NCBI RefSeq assembly: GCF_014279595.1
Contig: NZ_CP047943.1
Location: 2,168,422 to 2,232,421 of the forward strand
Reading direction: 5' to 3'
Origin: Synechococcus sp. RS9909
GTDB taxonomy: Bacteria > Cyanobacteriota > Cyanobacteriia > PCC-6307 > Cyanobiaceae
DNA length: 64,000 nt
Of this stretch, positions 45,832-53,505 are shown piece by piece. Both the position numbers and the translations under genes were made by a program. The notes beneath the pieces were generated by a model. It had not been told where the DNA came from. It worked only from the letters and a program-made list of their open reading frames with translations, and did not search any database. Positions within the stretch are counted from its first letter, which is position 1; every line of letters begins with the position of its first letter.

Positions 45832-46201
45832 TGCGGAAACCGCAGGAACAACCAGTCCTCTCGATGGCGACGCGATCGCCCGAATCGATGCCACCCAGCT
45901 ACCGATGCGGGAGCGCCATCACCTGCGGCTGATCGCCCATTGCCTCGCCAGTTTTCAACACATGGCCGGCGCCGCGCCACGGGGACCGCTGCCCTCGGCC
46001 GAGCAACAACAAACCTGGATCCAACGCCAACCGCCCCTGCTGGGTGATCCCGGCTTCGCGCAGCTGCTGCTCAAGCAGTTCGCCAGCGCCGCCCGTCAAC
46101 TCGAGCAACTGGCGGAGCAGCGTCAGTGCACACCCCTGGAGCTGACCCTGGAGGATCTGATCTCCGAAGCGGAACGCCACCACCGGCTGCGATCATCCTG
46201 A
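45824..46201 (+). CDS. Conserved hypothetical protein downstream of sufR
   Basis: 125 residues, mostly helical, hydrophilic; contains MRERHHLRLIAHCLASFQHM and a C-terminal helical stretch (QLLLKQFASAARQLEQLAEQ). No signal peptide, membrane segment or metal motif. The 8-base overlap with sufR suggests co-translation, but no function can be assigned. Confidence 0.7.
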   Translation: MADAETAGTTSPLDGDAIARIDATQLPMRERHHLRLIAHCLASFQHMAGAAPRGPLPSAEQQQTWIQRQPPLLGDPGFAQLLLKQFASAARQLEQLAEQRQCTPLELTLEDLISEAERHHRLRSS

Positions 46202-46231
46202 ATTGGCCGAGACGCCCGTCCGCGACGCTCC

Positions 46232-46852
46232 ATGACCCTCGTCATCCCCGACGCCCTCAGCTTCTTTCAGCGGAGCAGTGGCCGCTGGCGCTCCCAGCGC
46301 AGCGTGCATCACCTGCTCCATCGCCGCGCCGAGGCGGGCGGCTCGCTGATCGTGGTGGACGACCTCAGCGCCGATGATCCCCGCCTGCGCACCATGGCGG
46401 CACAACAAGGGCAGGATCCCGACCGGCTGGTGGGTGGCAGCCGGGTGCGCTGGAGCGCCTCAATGGCCTGGGATCAGGAGGGTGAGGCCCACGACGGCGA
46501 AAGCGTGATCGGCCTGATCCCCGACGGGGCCGATGGACGCTCCGGTGTGTTGCTCAGGGATCTGGGCTACGCGGAGAAAGCCCCGGCCACCTCCCGCTTC
46601 TGGATGGACGAGCTGGACGGCCTGCTCTTGAGCACCGACTACGAAACGATGAGCGTGTGGGAGCGCTTCAGCTTTGCCGGCCCGGATGTGCGCCTGCGCT
46701 CGAGCACGGTGGAGGGGCTCTCCAACAACGCCTCCTTCTGCCTGGAGCTGCGGGTCAGCGACAGCGATCCGGCCGACACGCGCGCTGATGAAGCTGCAGG
46801 GAGTGAAGCGACGACCACGACGTCGGCAGCGCTCTCACCCCTGGGCTGGTGA
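46232..46852 (+). CDS. cpcS: CpcS/CpeS-type phycobiliprotein bilin lyase
   Basis: 206 residues. The start LSFFQRSSGRWRSQRSVHHL is the CpcS/CpeS signature, followed by a lipocalin-like beta barrel (YETMSVWERFSFAGPDVRLR). CpcS-type lyases attach bilins to the Cys-82 site of phycobiliprotein beta and allophycocyanin subunits. A Ser/Thr/Ala tail ends the protein. It lies directly upstream of the linker gene cpcG, supporting a phycobilisome role. CpcS versus CpeS cannot be settled here. Confidence 0.87.
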   Translation: MTLVIPDALSFFQRSSGRWRSQRSVHHLLHRRAEAGGSLIVVDDLSADDPRLRTMAAQQGQDPDRLVGGSRVRWSASMAWDQEGEAHDGESVIGLIPDGADGRSGVLLRDLGYAEKAPATSRFWMDELDGLLLSTDYETMSVWERFSFAGPDVRLRSSTVEGLSNNASFCLELRVSDSDPADTRADEAAGSEATTTTSAALSPLGW

Positions 46853-46966
46853 GCCCAACCTGTCGCCACGGCGACGACTATTACGGACTGTGAGTGCTGC
46901 GCGCTCCAGCCAGGGCCTCCCCAAGCCCTACTTCTACGATCGCCAACGACGGTTGCTGTAGCTCGC

Positions 46967-47728
46967 GTGGCCCTTCCCCTTCTGAAGTACGCGCCCACAA
47001 CGCAGAACTCCCGCGTGGAGGCCTATCGCGTGGGTTCGGACGAGGATCCCAAGGCCGTGTCCATGGACAAGGCCATGGACCGGGAAGATCAGAATTTCGT
47101 GATCGAGGCCGCCTACCGCCAGATCTTCTTCCACGCCTTCAAAGTGGATCGGGATCGGACGCTGGAATCCCAGCTGCGCACAGGGCAGATCACCGTGCGT
47201 GACTTCATCCGCTCCCTCTGCCTCTCGGACACCTTCAACCGCAGCTTCTACAACCTCAACAGCAACTACAAGGTGGCACGCCATCTGGTGGAGAAGCTTC
47301 TGGGCCGCACCACCCATGGCCAGTCGGAGGAGATCGCCTGGTCAGCCGTGCTGATGACCCGGGGTGTGCGGGGCATGGTCGACGACATCCTCAACAGTGA
47401 GGAATACATGGAGGCCTTCGGTTACGACACCGTGCCGTATCACCGCAACCGGGTGGTGGGCTCCCGTGAGGTGGGTGAAACCCCCTTCAACATCACCTCG
47501 CCCCGCTACGACGCCTACTACCGCGGCATCCTCGGCTTCCCCCAGATCGTTTACACCGGCTCGGCCAAGTCGCTGCCCGCCCGCGCAGCCCAGCGCCGCG
47601 GCGGCTACCCCGAGGACTACATGGCCTGGGTGCGCAGCCTCCCCGCCATGCGCACCAGCTCGTCCGCTGCCTCCTCAGCCAGCATCGACTACATGGCCAA
47701 AGTGCCGTACCGCAGCGTCGGCCGCTGA
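46967..47728 (+). CDS. cpcG: Phycobilisome rod-core linker polypeptide
   Basis: 253 residues. The N-terminal linker (Pfam PBS_linker) domain covers about 15-185 (VIEAAYRQIFFHAFKVDRDRT, VRDFIRSLCLSDTFNRSFYN, NSEEYMEAFG). A short C-terminal part without the large hydrophobic segment of CpcG2 follows, ending YMAKVPYRSVGR. It joins phycocyanin rods to the allophycocyanin core. The start is GTG at 46967. Followed by a strong terminator. Confidence 0.93.
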   Translation: MALPLLKYAPTTQNSRVEAYRVGSDEDPKAVSMDKAMDREDQNFVIEAAYRQIFFHAFKVDRDRTLESQLRTGQITVRDFIRSLCLSDTFNRSFYNLNSNYKVARHLVEKLLGRTTHGQSEEIAWSAVLMTRGVRGMVDDILNSEEYMEAFGYDTVPYHRNRVVGSREVGETPFNITSPRYDAYYRGILGFPQIVYTGSAKSLPARAAQRRGGYPEDYMAWVRSLPAMRTSSSAASSASIDYMAKVPYRSVGR

Positions 47729-47748
47729 TCGGCGCAACCATGGCATTC

Positions 47749-47775
47749 GCGGGGGCCCAGACCCCCGCTTTTTTT
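47749..47775 (+). terminator. Rho-independent terminator after cpcG
   Basis: A 7-bp stem GCGGGGG/CCCCCGC with a 6-base loop is followed by seven Ts (47769-47775), 20 bases after the cpcG stop. It ends the cpcS-cpcG unit. Confidence 0.9.
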
Positions 47776-47889
47776 GGCATCAGCGCCGCAGACCAGGTGG
47801 TCAGAAGATGCTGACCGCAAGGGAATGCGGTGAACGCAATCCGGATCTTTGCCGCAAACTGATCCCAAAGAAACCTGGAGATTCTCTCC

Positions 47890-48960
47890 GTGACGCAAGC
47901 CCTCTCCTCCCTGGCCCGCCTGACGCTGCGTCAACTGCGCCAGATGGCCAGCGATCTCGGGGTGACCCTTTACAGCCGCAAGAGCAAGGAAGACCTGGTG
48001 TCGGCCATTGCCGAAAAGCAGGAGCGTCGCGGCGGTGACCTCAAGGCGATCGAAGCCGAGCTCCATGCGCCCTCCAAGCCGGAGTCGAACACCCGGGTGG
48101 TGTTCCTGCCCCGCGATCCCCAGTGGGCCTATGTGTTCTGGGAGATCTCCGACAGCGACCGCCGCCGCGCCCAGAGCGACGGTGCCGCCCACCTGAGCCT
48201 GCGGCTCGCCGATGTGACGGGCATTCAGGACGGCAGCGCCCATCCCCACACCCTGCAGGAAGTGCCGGTCGACAGCCACAGCACCGAGTGGTATTTGCCA
48301 GTTCCTCTCTGCGATCGCGACTACCGCGTCGAGCTGGGCTACCGCCAGGGCAGCACCTGGATCTCCCTCGCCTTCTCCTCAGTGGCCCGGGTGCCCGCTC
48401 TGCACCCCAGCGATCAGATTCTTGATCAGTTCGTGCCCTTCAGCCTCGATGCCACCCCTGTGGCCCAGCCGACGCCGGTGGCACCAATCGAGCCGAGCGA
48501 CAGCGGCCTGCATGAACGTCTGTACCAGAGCGCCACAACCCACTTCCGCAGCCGTCGTGTCGGTTCCGAGGTGCTGCACGAGCGCGATCGCAACGAAGCC
48601 GATCAGTACGGACTCAACGCATCCGGCGCCGGCCTGTGGGCCAGCGGCCGCAACGACTCCGGTCTGGGCGGCGTCGCCCCGCGTCAGCGTGCCTTCTGGC
48701 TCGTGGCCGATGCGGAACTGATTGTGTATGGCGCCACCGATCCCTCAGCCCGCCTGACCATCGGCGGTGAAGACGTGCCCCTGTCCAGCGACGGCACCTT
48801 CCGCATCCAGGTGCCCTTCCGTGATGGCGAGCAGGTGTATGCGATCGAAGCCACCGCAGCCGATGGTGAGCAGAAGCGCAACATCACCCTCAACTTTGAG
48901 CGCGTCACCCCGGAAGACAACAGCAACCCCGCCAGCGAAGCCAAAGCCGAGTGGTTCTGA
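47890..48960 (+). CDS. DUF4912-domain protein with Rho-N-like head
   Basis: 356 residues from GTG at 47890. A SAP/Rho-N-like helix pair covers about 8-45 (LTLRQLRQMASDLGVTLYSR). The DUF4912 domain spans about 65-170 (RVVFLPRDPQWAYVFWEISD, EWYLPVPLCDRDYRVELGY). A long linker leads to a small beta domain at about 270-340 (LIVYGATDPSARLTIGGEDV). Carbohydrate-binding-like features have been suggested for DUF4912, but function is unknown. Confidence 0.8.
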   Translation: MTQALSSLARLTLRQLRQMASDLGVTLYSRKSKEDLVSAIAEKQERRGGDLKAIEAELHAPSKPESNTRVVFLPRDPQWAYVFWEISDSDRRRAQSDGAAHLSLRLADVTGIQDGSAHPHTLQEVPVDSHSTEWYLPVPLCDRDYRVELGYRQGSTWISLAFSSVARVPALHPSDQILDQFVPFSLDATPVAQPTPVAPIEPSDSGLHERLYQSATTHFRSRRVGSEVLHERDRNEADQYGLNASGAGLWASGRNDSGLGGVAPRQRAFWLVADAELIVYGATDPSARLTIGGEDVPLSSDGTFRIQVPFRDGEQVYAIEATAADGEQKRNITLNFERVTPEDNSNPASEAKAEWF

Positions 48961-48970
48961 CGCGGTGGGC

Positions 48971-49156
48971 ATGAACTCAACCACAGCCCTGCGCTGGTTC
49001 GTGGCCATCACCCCCCTAGCGGGGGCGATGGCTTTTCCCATCGTGGTGCCCCTCACCATGGCCCGGGTCGGCATCGGCGCCGGCGTGGCCGTGGCGTTGG
49101 TGCTGAGCAGCCTCTGGTTCGTGGCGATGTTGCGCACCGCTGAGATGCCCCACTGA
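48971..49156 (+). CDS. Small two-helix membrane protein
   Basis: 61 residues. Helices are at about 8-30 (WFVAITPLAGAMAFPIVVPL) and about 35-53 (AGVAVALVLSSLWFVAMLR). It starts 10 bases after the DUF4912 stop and may be co-transcribed. Not recognised. Confidence 0.6.
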   Translation: MNSTTALRWFVAITPLAGAMAFPIVVPLTMARVGIGAGVAVALVLSSLWFVAMLRTAEMPH

Positions 49157-49221
49157 GCATCACTCCAGCCAAGGAGCACCAGCGGGCAGGGGAATCCTTC
49201 CTGTAGAGCGCGCTGGCTTGC

Positions 49222-50640
49222 ATGGGATGGCTGAACCGGAACCTGATGGGAGGCCTCGGCGCGGTGGGCTTGGCGCTGCTCACGGCCAGCTGCAGTCAGC
49301 CGGGGCAGCTGCTGGGCCAGACACCGCCGGAACCACCGCTGCCGCCGGGCATCAACGTGGCCTTTAACCATCGCGATGGCGCCCGCTACCGCAGCCCGCT
49401 CACGGGCCAATGGCGCAACGGCGACAACCTGGAGCAGCTGGTGATCAAGGCGGTGGAGACGGCCCGCTCGGAGATCCTGGTGGCGGTGCAGGAGCTGTCG
49501 CTGCCGAGGATCGCCCAGGCCCTGGTGGCGGCCCAGGCGCGGGGCGTGCGGGTGCAGGTGGTGCTGGAAAACACCTACAGCACGCCCTGGAGCGAACAGC
49601 ACCTGGCCGACCTGCCGCCCCATGGCCGTCACCGGCTGGAACAGCTGGAGGCCCTGGCCGATCGCAACGGTGATGGGGTGCTCAGCGCCGAAGAACGCCA
49701 CAACGGCGATGCGGTGGCGATCCTGACGCGGGCCGGGGTGCCCCTGATCGATGACACTGAAGACGGCAGCAAGGGCAGCGGCCTGATGCACCACAAAGTT
49801 GTGGTGATCGACCGGGCGGTGGTGCTCACCGGCAGCGCCAACTTCACCAGTTCCGGCCTGCATGGCGATGCCGGTGCTGCGAGCACACGCGGCAATGTGA
49901 ACCACCTGCTGCAAATTGAGAGCCCGCAACTGGCAGCGGTGTTTGCAGCGGAATTCGCGCGGATGTGGGGCGATGGGCCCGGTGGTGGTCAGGACAGCCG
50001 CTTCGGGCGCGGCAAAGACAGCGGCGGTGTGGAGACGGTGCAAGTGGGCGCCACCCGGATTGAGGTGCTCTTCGCCCCCCACGCCAAAGCCGATCCCCAC
50101 CACGGCCTGCGGCTGATCGGGGCGCAACTGGCGGCAGCGCAACGGAGCATCGCCATGGCCCTGTTTGTGTTTTCAGCCCAGGAGTTGGCGGATGTGCTGC
50201 GGGAGCGGGTGGAGCAGGGGGTGGAGGTGCGCCTGCTGGCGGATCCGGGCTTCGCCAGCCGCTCCTTTTCGGAAGTGCTCGACCTGCTCGGCGTGGCCCT
50301 GCCCGATCGCTTCTGCAAGCTAGAGGCCGGCAACCAACCGTTCGAAACGCCACTGCAGGGAGTCGGCACCCCTCGCCTGGCCCGCGGCGACAAGTTGCAC
50401 CACAAGTTCGCCGTGATCGACAACACAACCGTGATCACGGGCAGCTTCAACTGGTCACCCTCGGCAGCGCACCAGAACGACGAGACCCTGCTGCTGATCC
50501 ACTCACCCATGCTGGCCGCGCATTTCAGCCGAGAGATCGATCGCATGTGGCGGGGCGCCGAACTGGGGATCACGGCGCGGATGCAGCGCAAGCTGGACCG
50601 CCAGCGAGCCCGTTGCGGCAGCGGCGAACAGCGGCAGTGA
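49222..50640 (+). CDS. Phospholipase D-like lipoprotein with EF-hand loop
   Basis: 472 residues. A lipoprotein signal with Cys in LLTASCSQPG is followed by two PLD domains: HKD motif 1 reads MHHKVVVIDRAVVLTGSANF and motif 2 LHHKFAVIDNTTVITGSFNW. Between the first domain's strands, DRNGDGVLSAEE is a canonical 12-residue EF-hand calcium loop. Probable periplasmic or outer-membrane phosphodiesterase, possibly calcium-controlled. The C-terminus RARCGSGEQRQ is copied again 1.4 kb downstream (52063-52105). Confidence 0.9.
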   Translation: MGWLNRNLMGGLGAVGLALLTASCSQPGQLLGQTPPEPPLPPGINVAFNHRDGARYRSPLTGQWRNGDNLEQLVIKAVETARSEILVAVQELSLPRIAQALVAAQARGVRVQVVLENTYSTPWSEQHLADLPPHGRHRLEQLEALADRNGDGVLSAEERHNGDAVAILTRAGVPLIDDTEDGSKGSGLMHHKVVVIDRAVVLTGSANFTSSGLHGDAGAASTRGNVNHLLQIESPQLAAVFAAEFARMWGDGPGGGQDSRFGRGKDSGGVETVQVGATRIEVLFAPHAKADPHHGLRLIGAQLAAAQRSIAMALFVFSAQELADVLRERVEQGVEVRLLADPGFASRSFSEVLDLLGVALPDRFCKLEAGNQPFETPLQGVGTPRLARGDKLHHKFAVIDNTTVITGSFNWSPSAAHQNDETLLLIHSPMLAAHFSREIDRMWRGAELGITARMQRKLDRQRARCGSGEQRQ

Positions 50641-50641
50641 G
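50599..50641 (+). repeat. Left copy of a 43-bp imperfect direct repeat
   Basis: The last 42 bases of the PLD gene plus one match 52063-52105 at 36 of 43 positions, aligned by eye. Two toxin-antitoxin modules lie between the copies. Confidence 0.7.
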
Positions 50642-50672
50642 AGGCCGCCCGCCATTGGTCATGATCGGGCCT

Positions 50673-51032
50673 TCAGGCTGGGCTGATTCCCAGGGCGTGC
50701 GCCAGGTCGGCAAGGCGACGGTCCTGCGTCCAGAGGGTGCAGTGGGAGAGTTTTGCTGAGGCGAGGAGCTGGGCATCCACAAAGCCAATACCACGTCCCA
50801 TCAACTCGTGTTGCTCGATCAGGATCAGCACTTCCGCCGGGCTGGCCACGCGGGCAGCCGGCAGGCCCTGGAGGAGTGTGAGTACGCGGCTGCGATCGCG
50901 AAGGTTCCCGCAGGCGAGTTCACCGATCACCCAGGGATGGATCAACACAGCATTCTCCTGGAGGGCTGCCATGAGCTGCGGCATGCCGGAGCGGAGGTGA
51001 TCCACCCAGATGGAGGTGTCCACAAGGATCAA
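50673..51032 (-). CDS. vapC: VapC-type PIN-domain toxin (module 1)
   Basis: 119 residues. The PIN fold starts MILVDTSIWVDHL (first acidic residue), with a second acidic residue in WVIGELACG and the pair in GIGFVDAQLL. PIN toxins cut tRNA or rRNA in the cytoplasm. It overlaps the upstream antitoxin stop by 4 bases. Confidence 0.9.
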   Translation of the reverse strand: MILVDTSIWVDHLRSGMPQLMAALQENAVLIHPWVIGELACGNLRDRSRVLTLLQGLPAARVASPAEVLILIEQHELMGRGIGFVDAQLLASAKLSHCTLWTQDRRLADLAHALGISPA

Positions 51033-51223
51033 GCGGCGCTCCTGCGACGAGGCACCGGCTGCAGATCCGGCTGGCTACCCGCGAGTGCCGCCAGGCGGCG
51101 GGCGCTCTCGCGCTCCACCAGGGCCTGCAGGGCTTCCTTGAGCAGATGCGTGCGCTCGAGATGACCACAGAGCTCCTGGGCCTGCGCGAGCAACTGATCA
51201 TCGAGGTTGACGGTCGTGCGCAC
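51029..51223 (-). CDS. vapB: VapB-type antitoxin (module 1)
   Basis: 64 residues from GTG at 51223. VRTTVNLDDQLLAQAQELCG looks like a ribbon-helix-helix DNA-binding start, and the C-terminus (ALVERESARRL) would bind the toxin. It sits just before the PIN toxin and should repress its own operon. An upstream GTG or TTG is possible. Confidence 0.82.
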   Translation of the reverse strand: MRTTVNLDDQLLAQAQELCGHLERTHLLKEALQALVERESARRLAALAGSQPDLQPVPRRRSAA

Positions 51224-51240
51224 AGGCCTCACTCCAGCCA

Positions 51241-51261
51241 AAGCATCATTTTAAGCATCAT
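51241..51261. promoter_or_regulatory. Tandem repeat, candidate VapB operator
   Basis: AAGCATCAT occurs at 51241-51249 and again at 51253-51261, just upstream of the vapB start and inside the region shared with the divergent module 2. Repeats of this kind often bind RHH antitoxins; binding is inference. Confidence 0.35.
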
Positions 51262-51322
51262 CTGATGAGGCGCGACTTCTGCTGAAACCTCACGGGAGGC
51301 TCCGTGACCGATCCACCTACGC

Positions 51323-51343
51323 TGTACAAATATGATGTACAAA
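51323..51343. promoter_or_regulatory. Repeat TGTACAAA x2, candidate Phd/YefM operator
   Basis: TGTACAAA is at 51323-51330 and 51336-51343, ending 2 bases before the antitoxin ATG. TGTACA is self-complementary, so the pair also forms an inverted repeat, as expected for a dimeric antitoxin repressor. Confidence 0.45.
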
Positions 51344-51345
51344 CC

Positions 51346-51600
51346 ATGATGCAAGTTTCCGTCTCTCACCTGCGCCAGAACCTGCCCGCCTACCTGAAGC
51401 GGGTGCAGGCAGGAGAGGCCATTCAGATCACCTCCCGCGGCAGGGTCATTGCCCGCTTGGAGGCCGAACACGATCCCGCCCAGGCAGCCCGCCAGTGGCT
51501 GGAGGAACTGCAGGGCCGCGTGACGTTGGTGGATGTGGTGTCTCCGCTGGTACCAGACCTGGCTGATGCGGCTTGGAGTGGAGATGCCGACCATCTGTGA
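51346..51600 (+). CDS. Phd/YefM-type antitoxin (module 2)
   Basis: 84 residues. MMQVSVSHLRQNLPAYLKRV and ITSRGRVIARLE form the Phd/YefM DNA-binding domain. ATG at 51346 (or 51349) is chosen because it follows the TGTACAAA repeats. It overlaps the downstream toxin start by 17 bases. Confidence 0.85.
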   Translation: MMQVSVSHLRQNLPAYLKRVQAGEAIQITSRGRVIARLEAEHDPAQAARQWLEELQGRVTLVDVVSPLVPDLADAAWSGDADHL

Positions 51601-51985
51601 CACCCACATCCTGTTGTTCTGGGCCCATGAGCCCCATCGGCTCTCGCCCCCAGCCCGGCAGGCTCTTGAACTGGGTCGCAACAAAAAACAGCTGGCGATC
51701 GCCGACATTTCGCTCTGGGAGCTGGCCCTACTGCATGAACGTGGGCGTCTGGTGCTGCCGGCGGACGTCTCGGCCGACTTCTACGTGAGGCAACTCCTCT
51801 CAGCCCTGCGGCTGGAGGTGCTGCCCATCACTCCTGAGATTGCCCTGCTGTCACGCAGTGACCTGTTTCAGCACGGAGATCCAGCCGATCGCCTGATCGG
51901 CGCAACGGCCTTGCAGCTGGGTTCGCGACTGATCACCGCTGACGCCAAGCTGCGCGAACTGCCGGCATTGGACACGCTTTGGTGA
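51584..51985 (+). CDS. PIN-domain toxin (module 2)
   Basis: 133 residues. MPTICDTHILLFWAHEP gives the first acidic residue, and ADISLWELALLH the second; HGDPADRLIGATALQLG and LITADAKLREL complete the PIN core. ATG at 51584 is preceded by GGAG. Probable RNase toxin paired with the upstream antitoxin. Confidence 0.88.
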   Translation: MPTICDTHILLFWAHEPHRLSPPARQALELGRNKKQLAIADISLWELALLHERGRLVLPADVSADFYVRQLLSALRLEVLPITPEIALLSRSDLFQHGDPADRLIGATALQLGSRLITADAKLRELPALDTLW

Positions 51986-52104
51986 GCACGACGTTCAAGA
52001 CTGAACCACGCAACAGCGACCTGGAGCTGAAACAGGAGCGTGACTGGTGGCGGCCACCGGAACGCCAGCAAGCGCGAAGCGGCAGTGGCGAACAGCGGGG
52101 GTGA
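51982..52104 (+). pseudogene. 40-codon remnant carrying the PLD-lipoprotein C-terminal tail
   Basis: A GTG-started frame overlapping the module-2 toxin stop ends RQQARSGSGEQRG, which parallels the PLD ending RQRARCGSGEQRQ. The rest (FKTEPRNSDLELKQERDWW) shows no domain. It is most likely a duplicated or displaced 3' end, not a working gene. Confidence 0.35.
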
Positions 52105-52105
52105 G
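52063..52105 (+). repeat. Right copy of the 43-bp imperfect direct repeat
   Basis: Matches 50599-50641 at 36 of 43 positions. It bounds the two toxin-antitoxin modules between 50.6 and 52.1 kb and may mark an insertion or duplication event. Confidence 0.7.
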
Positions 52106-52108
52106 GGG

Positions 52109-52123
52109 CCTAGCCTGACTAGG
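52109..52123. promoter_or_regulatory. Inverted repeat CCTAG-N5-CTAGG before module 3
   Basis: A 5-bp inverted repeat with 5-base spacer ends 16 bases before the module-3 antitoxin ATG. A plausible autoregulatory operator; not proven. Confidence 0.35.
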
Positions 52124-52139
52124 TAGACCAGACCAGGAT

Positions 52140-52370
52140 ATGGATCAACGCTGCGTCAACGTTCAGGAGGCCAAAACCCAGCTCTCGGCGCTGTTGGCCA
52201 GGGTCGAGGCCGGCGAGCGCATCGTGCTGGCCCGCCACGGCAAGCCCATCGCCCAGCTGGTGCCCCTTGATCCCAGCCCGCGCCGGCAACTCGGCTTTTT
52301 GGAAGGGCACGTGGATGATGCCTTCTTCGACCCCCTGACCGAGGACGAACTGGAGCGCTGGGGCGTATGA
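52140..52370 (+). CDS. Phd-type antitoxin (module 3)
   Basis: 76 residues. VNVQEAKTQLSALLARVEAG and VLARHGKPIAQLVPL are typical of the Phd/YefM family; the acidic end (FFDPLTEDELERWG) would contact the toxin. The stop overlaps the toxin ATG by 4 bases. Confidence 0.9.
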   Translation: MDQRCVNVQEAKTQLSALLARVEAGERIVLARHGKPIAQLVPLDPSPRRQLGFLEGHVDDAFFDPLTEDELERWGV

Positions 52371-52756
52371 AGCTGCTCCTCGACACCCATGTGCTGCTGT
52401 GGGCCCTGCTGGAACCGCAGAAGCTCTCCTTGACGTTGCGTAACGCTCTGGAAGAGAGCGACAACACCCTCGTTGTGAGCGCAGCATCCGCCTGGGAAAT
52501 TGCGACCAAATGGAGGCTGGGAAAACTGCATCACGCCCGCTCCGTCGTCGAGAACTACGCTATGGCCCTGCATCGCCTGGCAGCGGTCGATCTGCCGATC
52601 AGCACGGCCGTGGCACGGCAAGCCGGCCTTTGGGATGTGCCGCACCGCGATCCCTTCGATCGCCTGCTGGCCGCCCAGGCCATCGCAAACGAACTTGTGC
52701 TGGCCAGCTCCGATCAGGCGTTCGCCCTGTTCGAGGGATTGGTGACCCTGCGATGA
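52367..52756 (+). CDS. PIN-domain toxin (module 3)
   Basis: 129 residues. MKLLLDTHVLLWALLEP and VSAASAWEIATKWRLGKL provide the first two acidic residues, and HRDPFDRLLAAQAI and LVLASSDQAF the rest of the PIN active site. Translationally coupled to the antitoxin. Confidence 0.92.
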   Translation: MKLLLDTHVLLWALLEPQKLSLTLRNALEESDNTLVVSAASAWEIATKWRLGKLHHARSVVENYAMALHRLAAVDLPISTAVARQAGLWDVPHRDPFDRLLAAQAIANELVLASSDQAFALFEGLVTLR

Positions 52757-52785
52757 GCTGCTCTGCAGAAGGCTGCGGGAACGCA

Positions 52786-53505
52786 TCACTCCGCCAATAA
52801 CTCCCGCAAGCGACGGTAGGCGGTAGCACCGATGGCCAGGGGCTGCTCAAAACCGTGAAAGTGGAGCAGATGCAGGGAGCGCGACACCCGCTCAAAGGAT
52901 TGCAAGCGGCGGCTTTGAATGATGGTGGAGCGATCCAGGCGTTGGAAGCTGTCGGCTGGCAGCAGGGCTTCCCATTCGCGGATGGGTCGCCGCAACACGA
53001 TCGGATCGCGATCCTGGAGCTGCAGATGGGTCTGCACCCGCATGCCCACCACCCAGAGCACCTGATCGAACGCCACAAATTCTTTGCCGTGCGCGAGGGA
53101 AGCTTCCAGCCAGAATCCACCTTCTGAAGAGGTGTTGTGCGGCAGCGCTGGCGACTTCTGCAAACGCTCCAGGCAACGCGCCAACCGCTCTGGGCGGATC
53201 GGCTTGAGCAGATAATCACGCACGCCGGCATCAAAAGCTGAAACGGCAAAATCGCTGTAAGCGGTGGTGATCACCACCGCGCAACTGGCCGGCAGCAGAG
53301 GAAGCAGCGCGGAGCCATGGTCCGCACCCAGGCGCAGATCGAGAAACACCAGATCAGGCGTATGAGCGCGAAGGGCCTGAATCGCCTGATTCAGCGAACG
53401 GGCTCTGGCCTGCACACGCACTGAGGGCGAAGCGCCAAGCATCGCCTCAAGGTGCTGCAGGGCACTGGGCTCATCGTCAATCAAGAGTGCGTGGAGGGGG
53501 TGCAC
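52786..53505 (-). CDS. LytTR-family response regulator
   Basis: 239 residues. The receiver domain (1-120) has acidic pocket LLIDDEPSA, phospho-acceptor Asp in LVFLDLRLG and Lys in YLLKPI. The LytTR DNA-binding domain (about 140-239) includes VLWVVGMRVQTHLQLQDRD and RLDRSTIIQSRRLQSFERVS. The start is GTG. It overlaps the upstream histidine kinase gene by 29 bases, so the two form one operon. LytTR regulators often control surface, virulence or natural-product genes. Confidence 0.92.
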   Translation of the reverse strand: MHPLHALLIDDEPSALQHLEAMLGASPSVRVQARARSLNQAIQALRAHTPDLVFLDLRLGADHGSALLPLLPASCAVVITTAYSDFAVSAFDAGVRDYLLKPIRPERLARCLERLQKSPALPHNTSSEGGFWLEASLAHGKEFVAFDQVLWVVGMRVQTHLQLQDRDPIVLRRPIREWEALLPADSFQRLDRSTIIQSRRLQSFERVSRSLHLLHFHGFEQPLAIGATAYRRLRELLAE

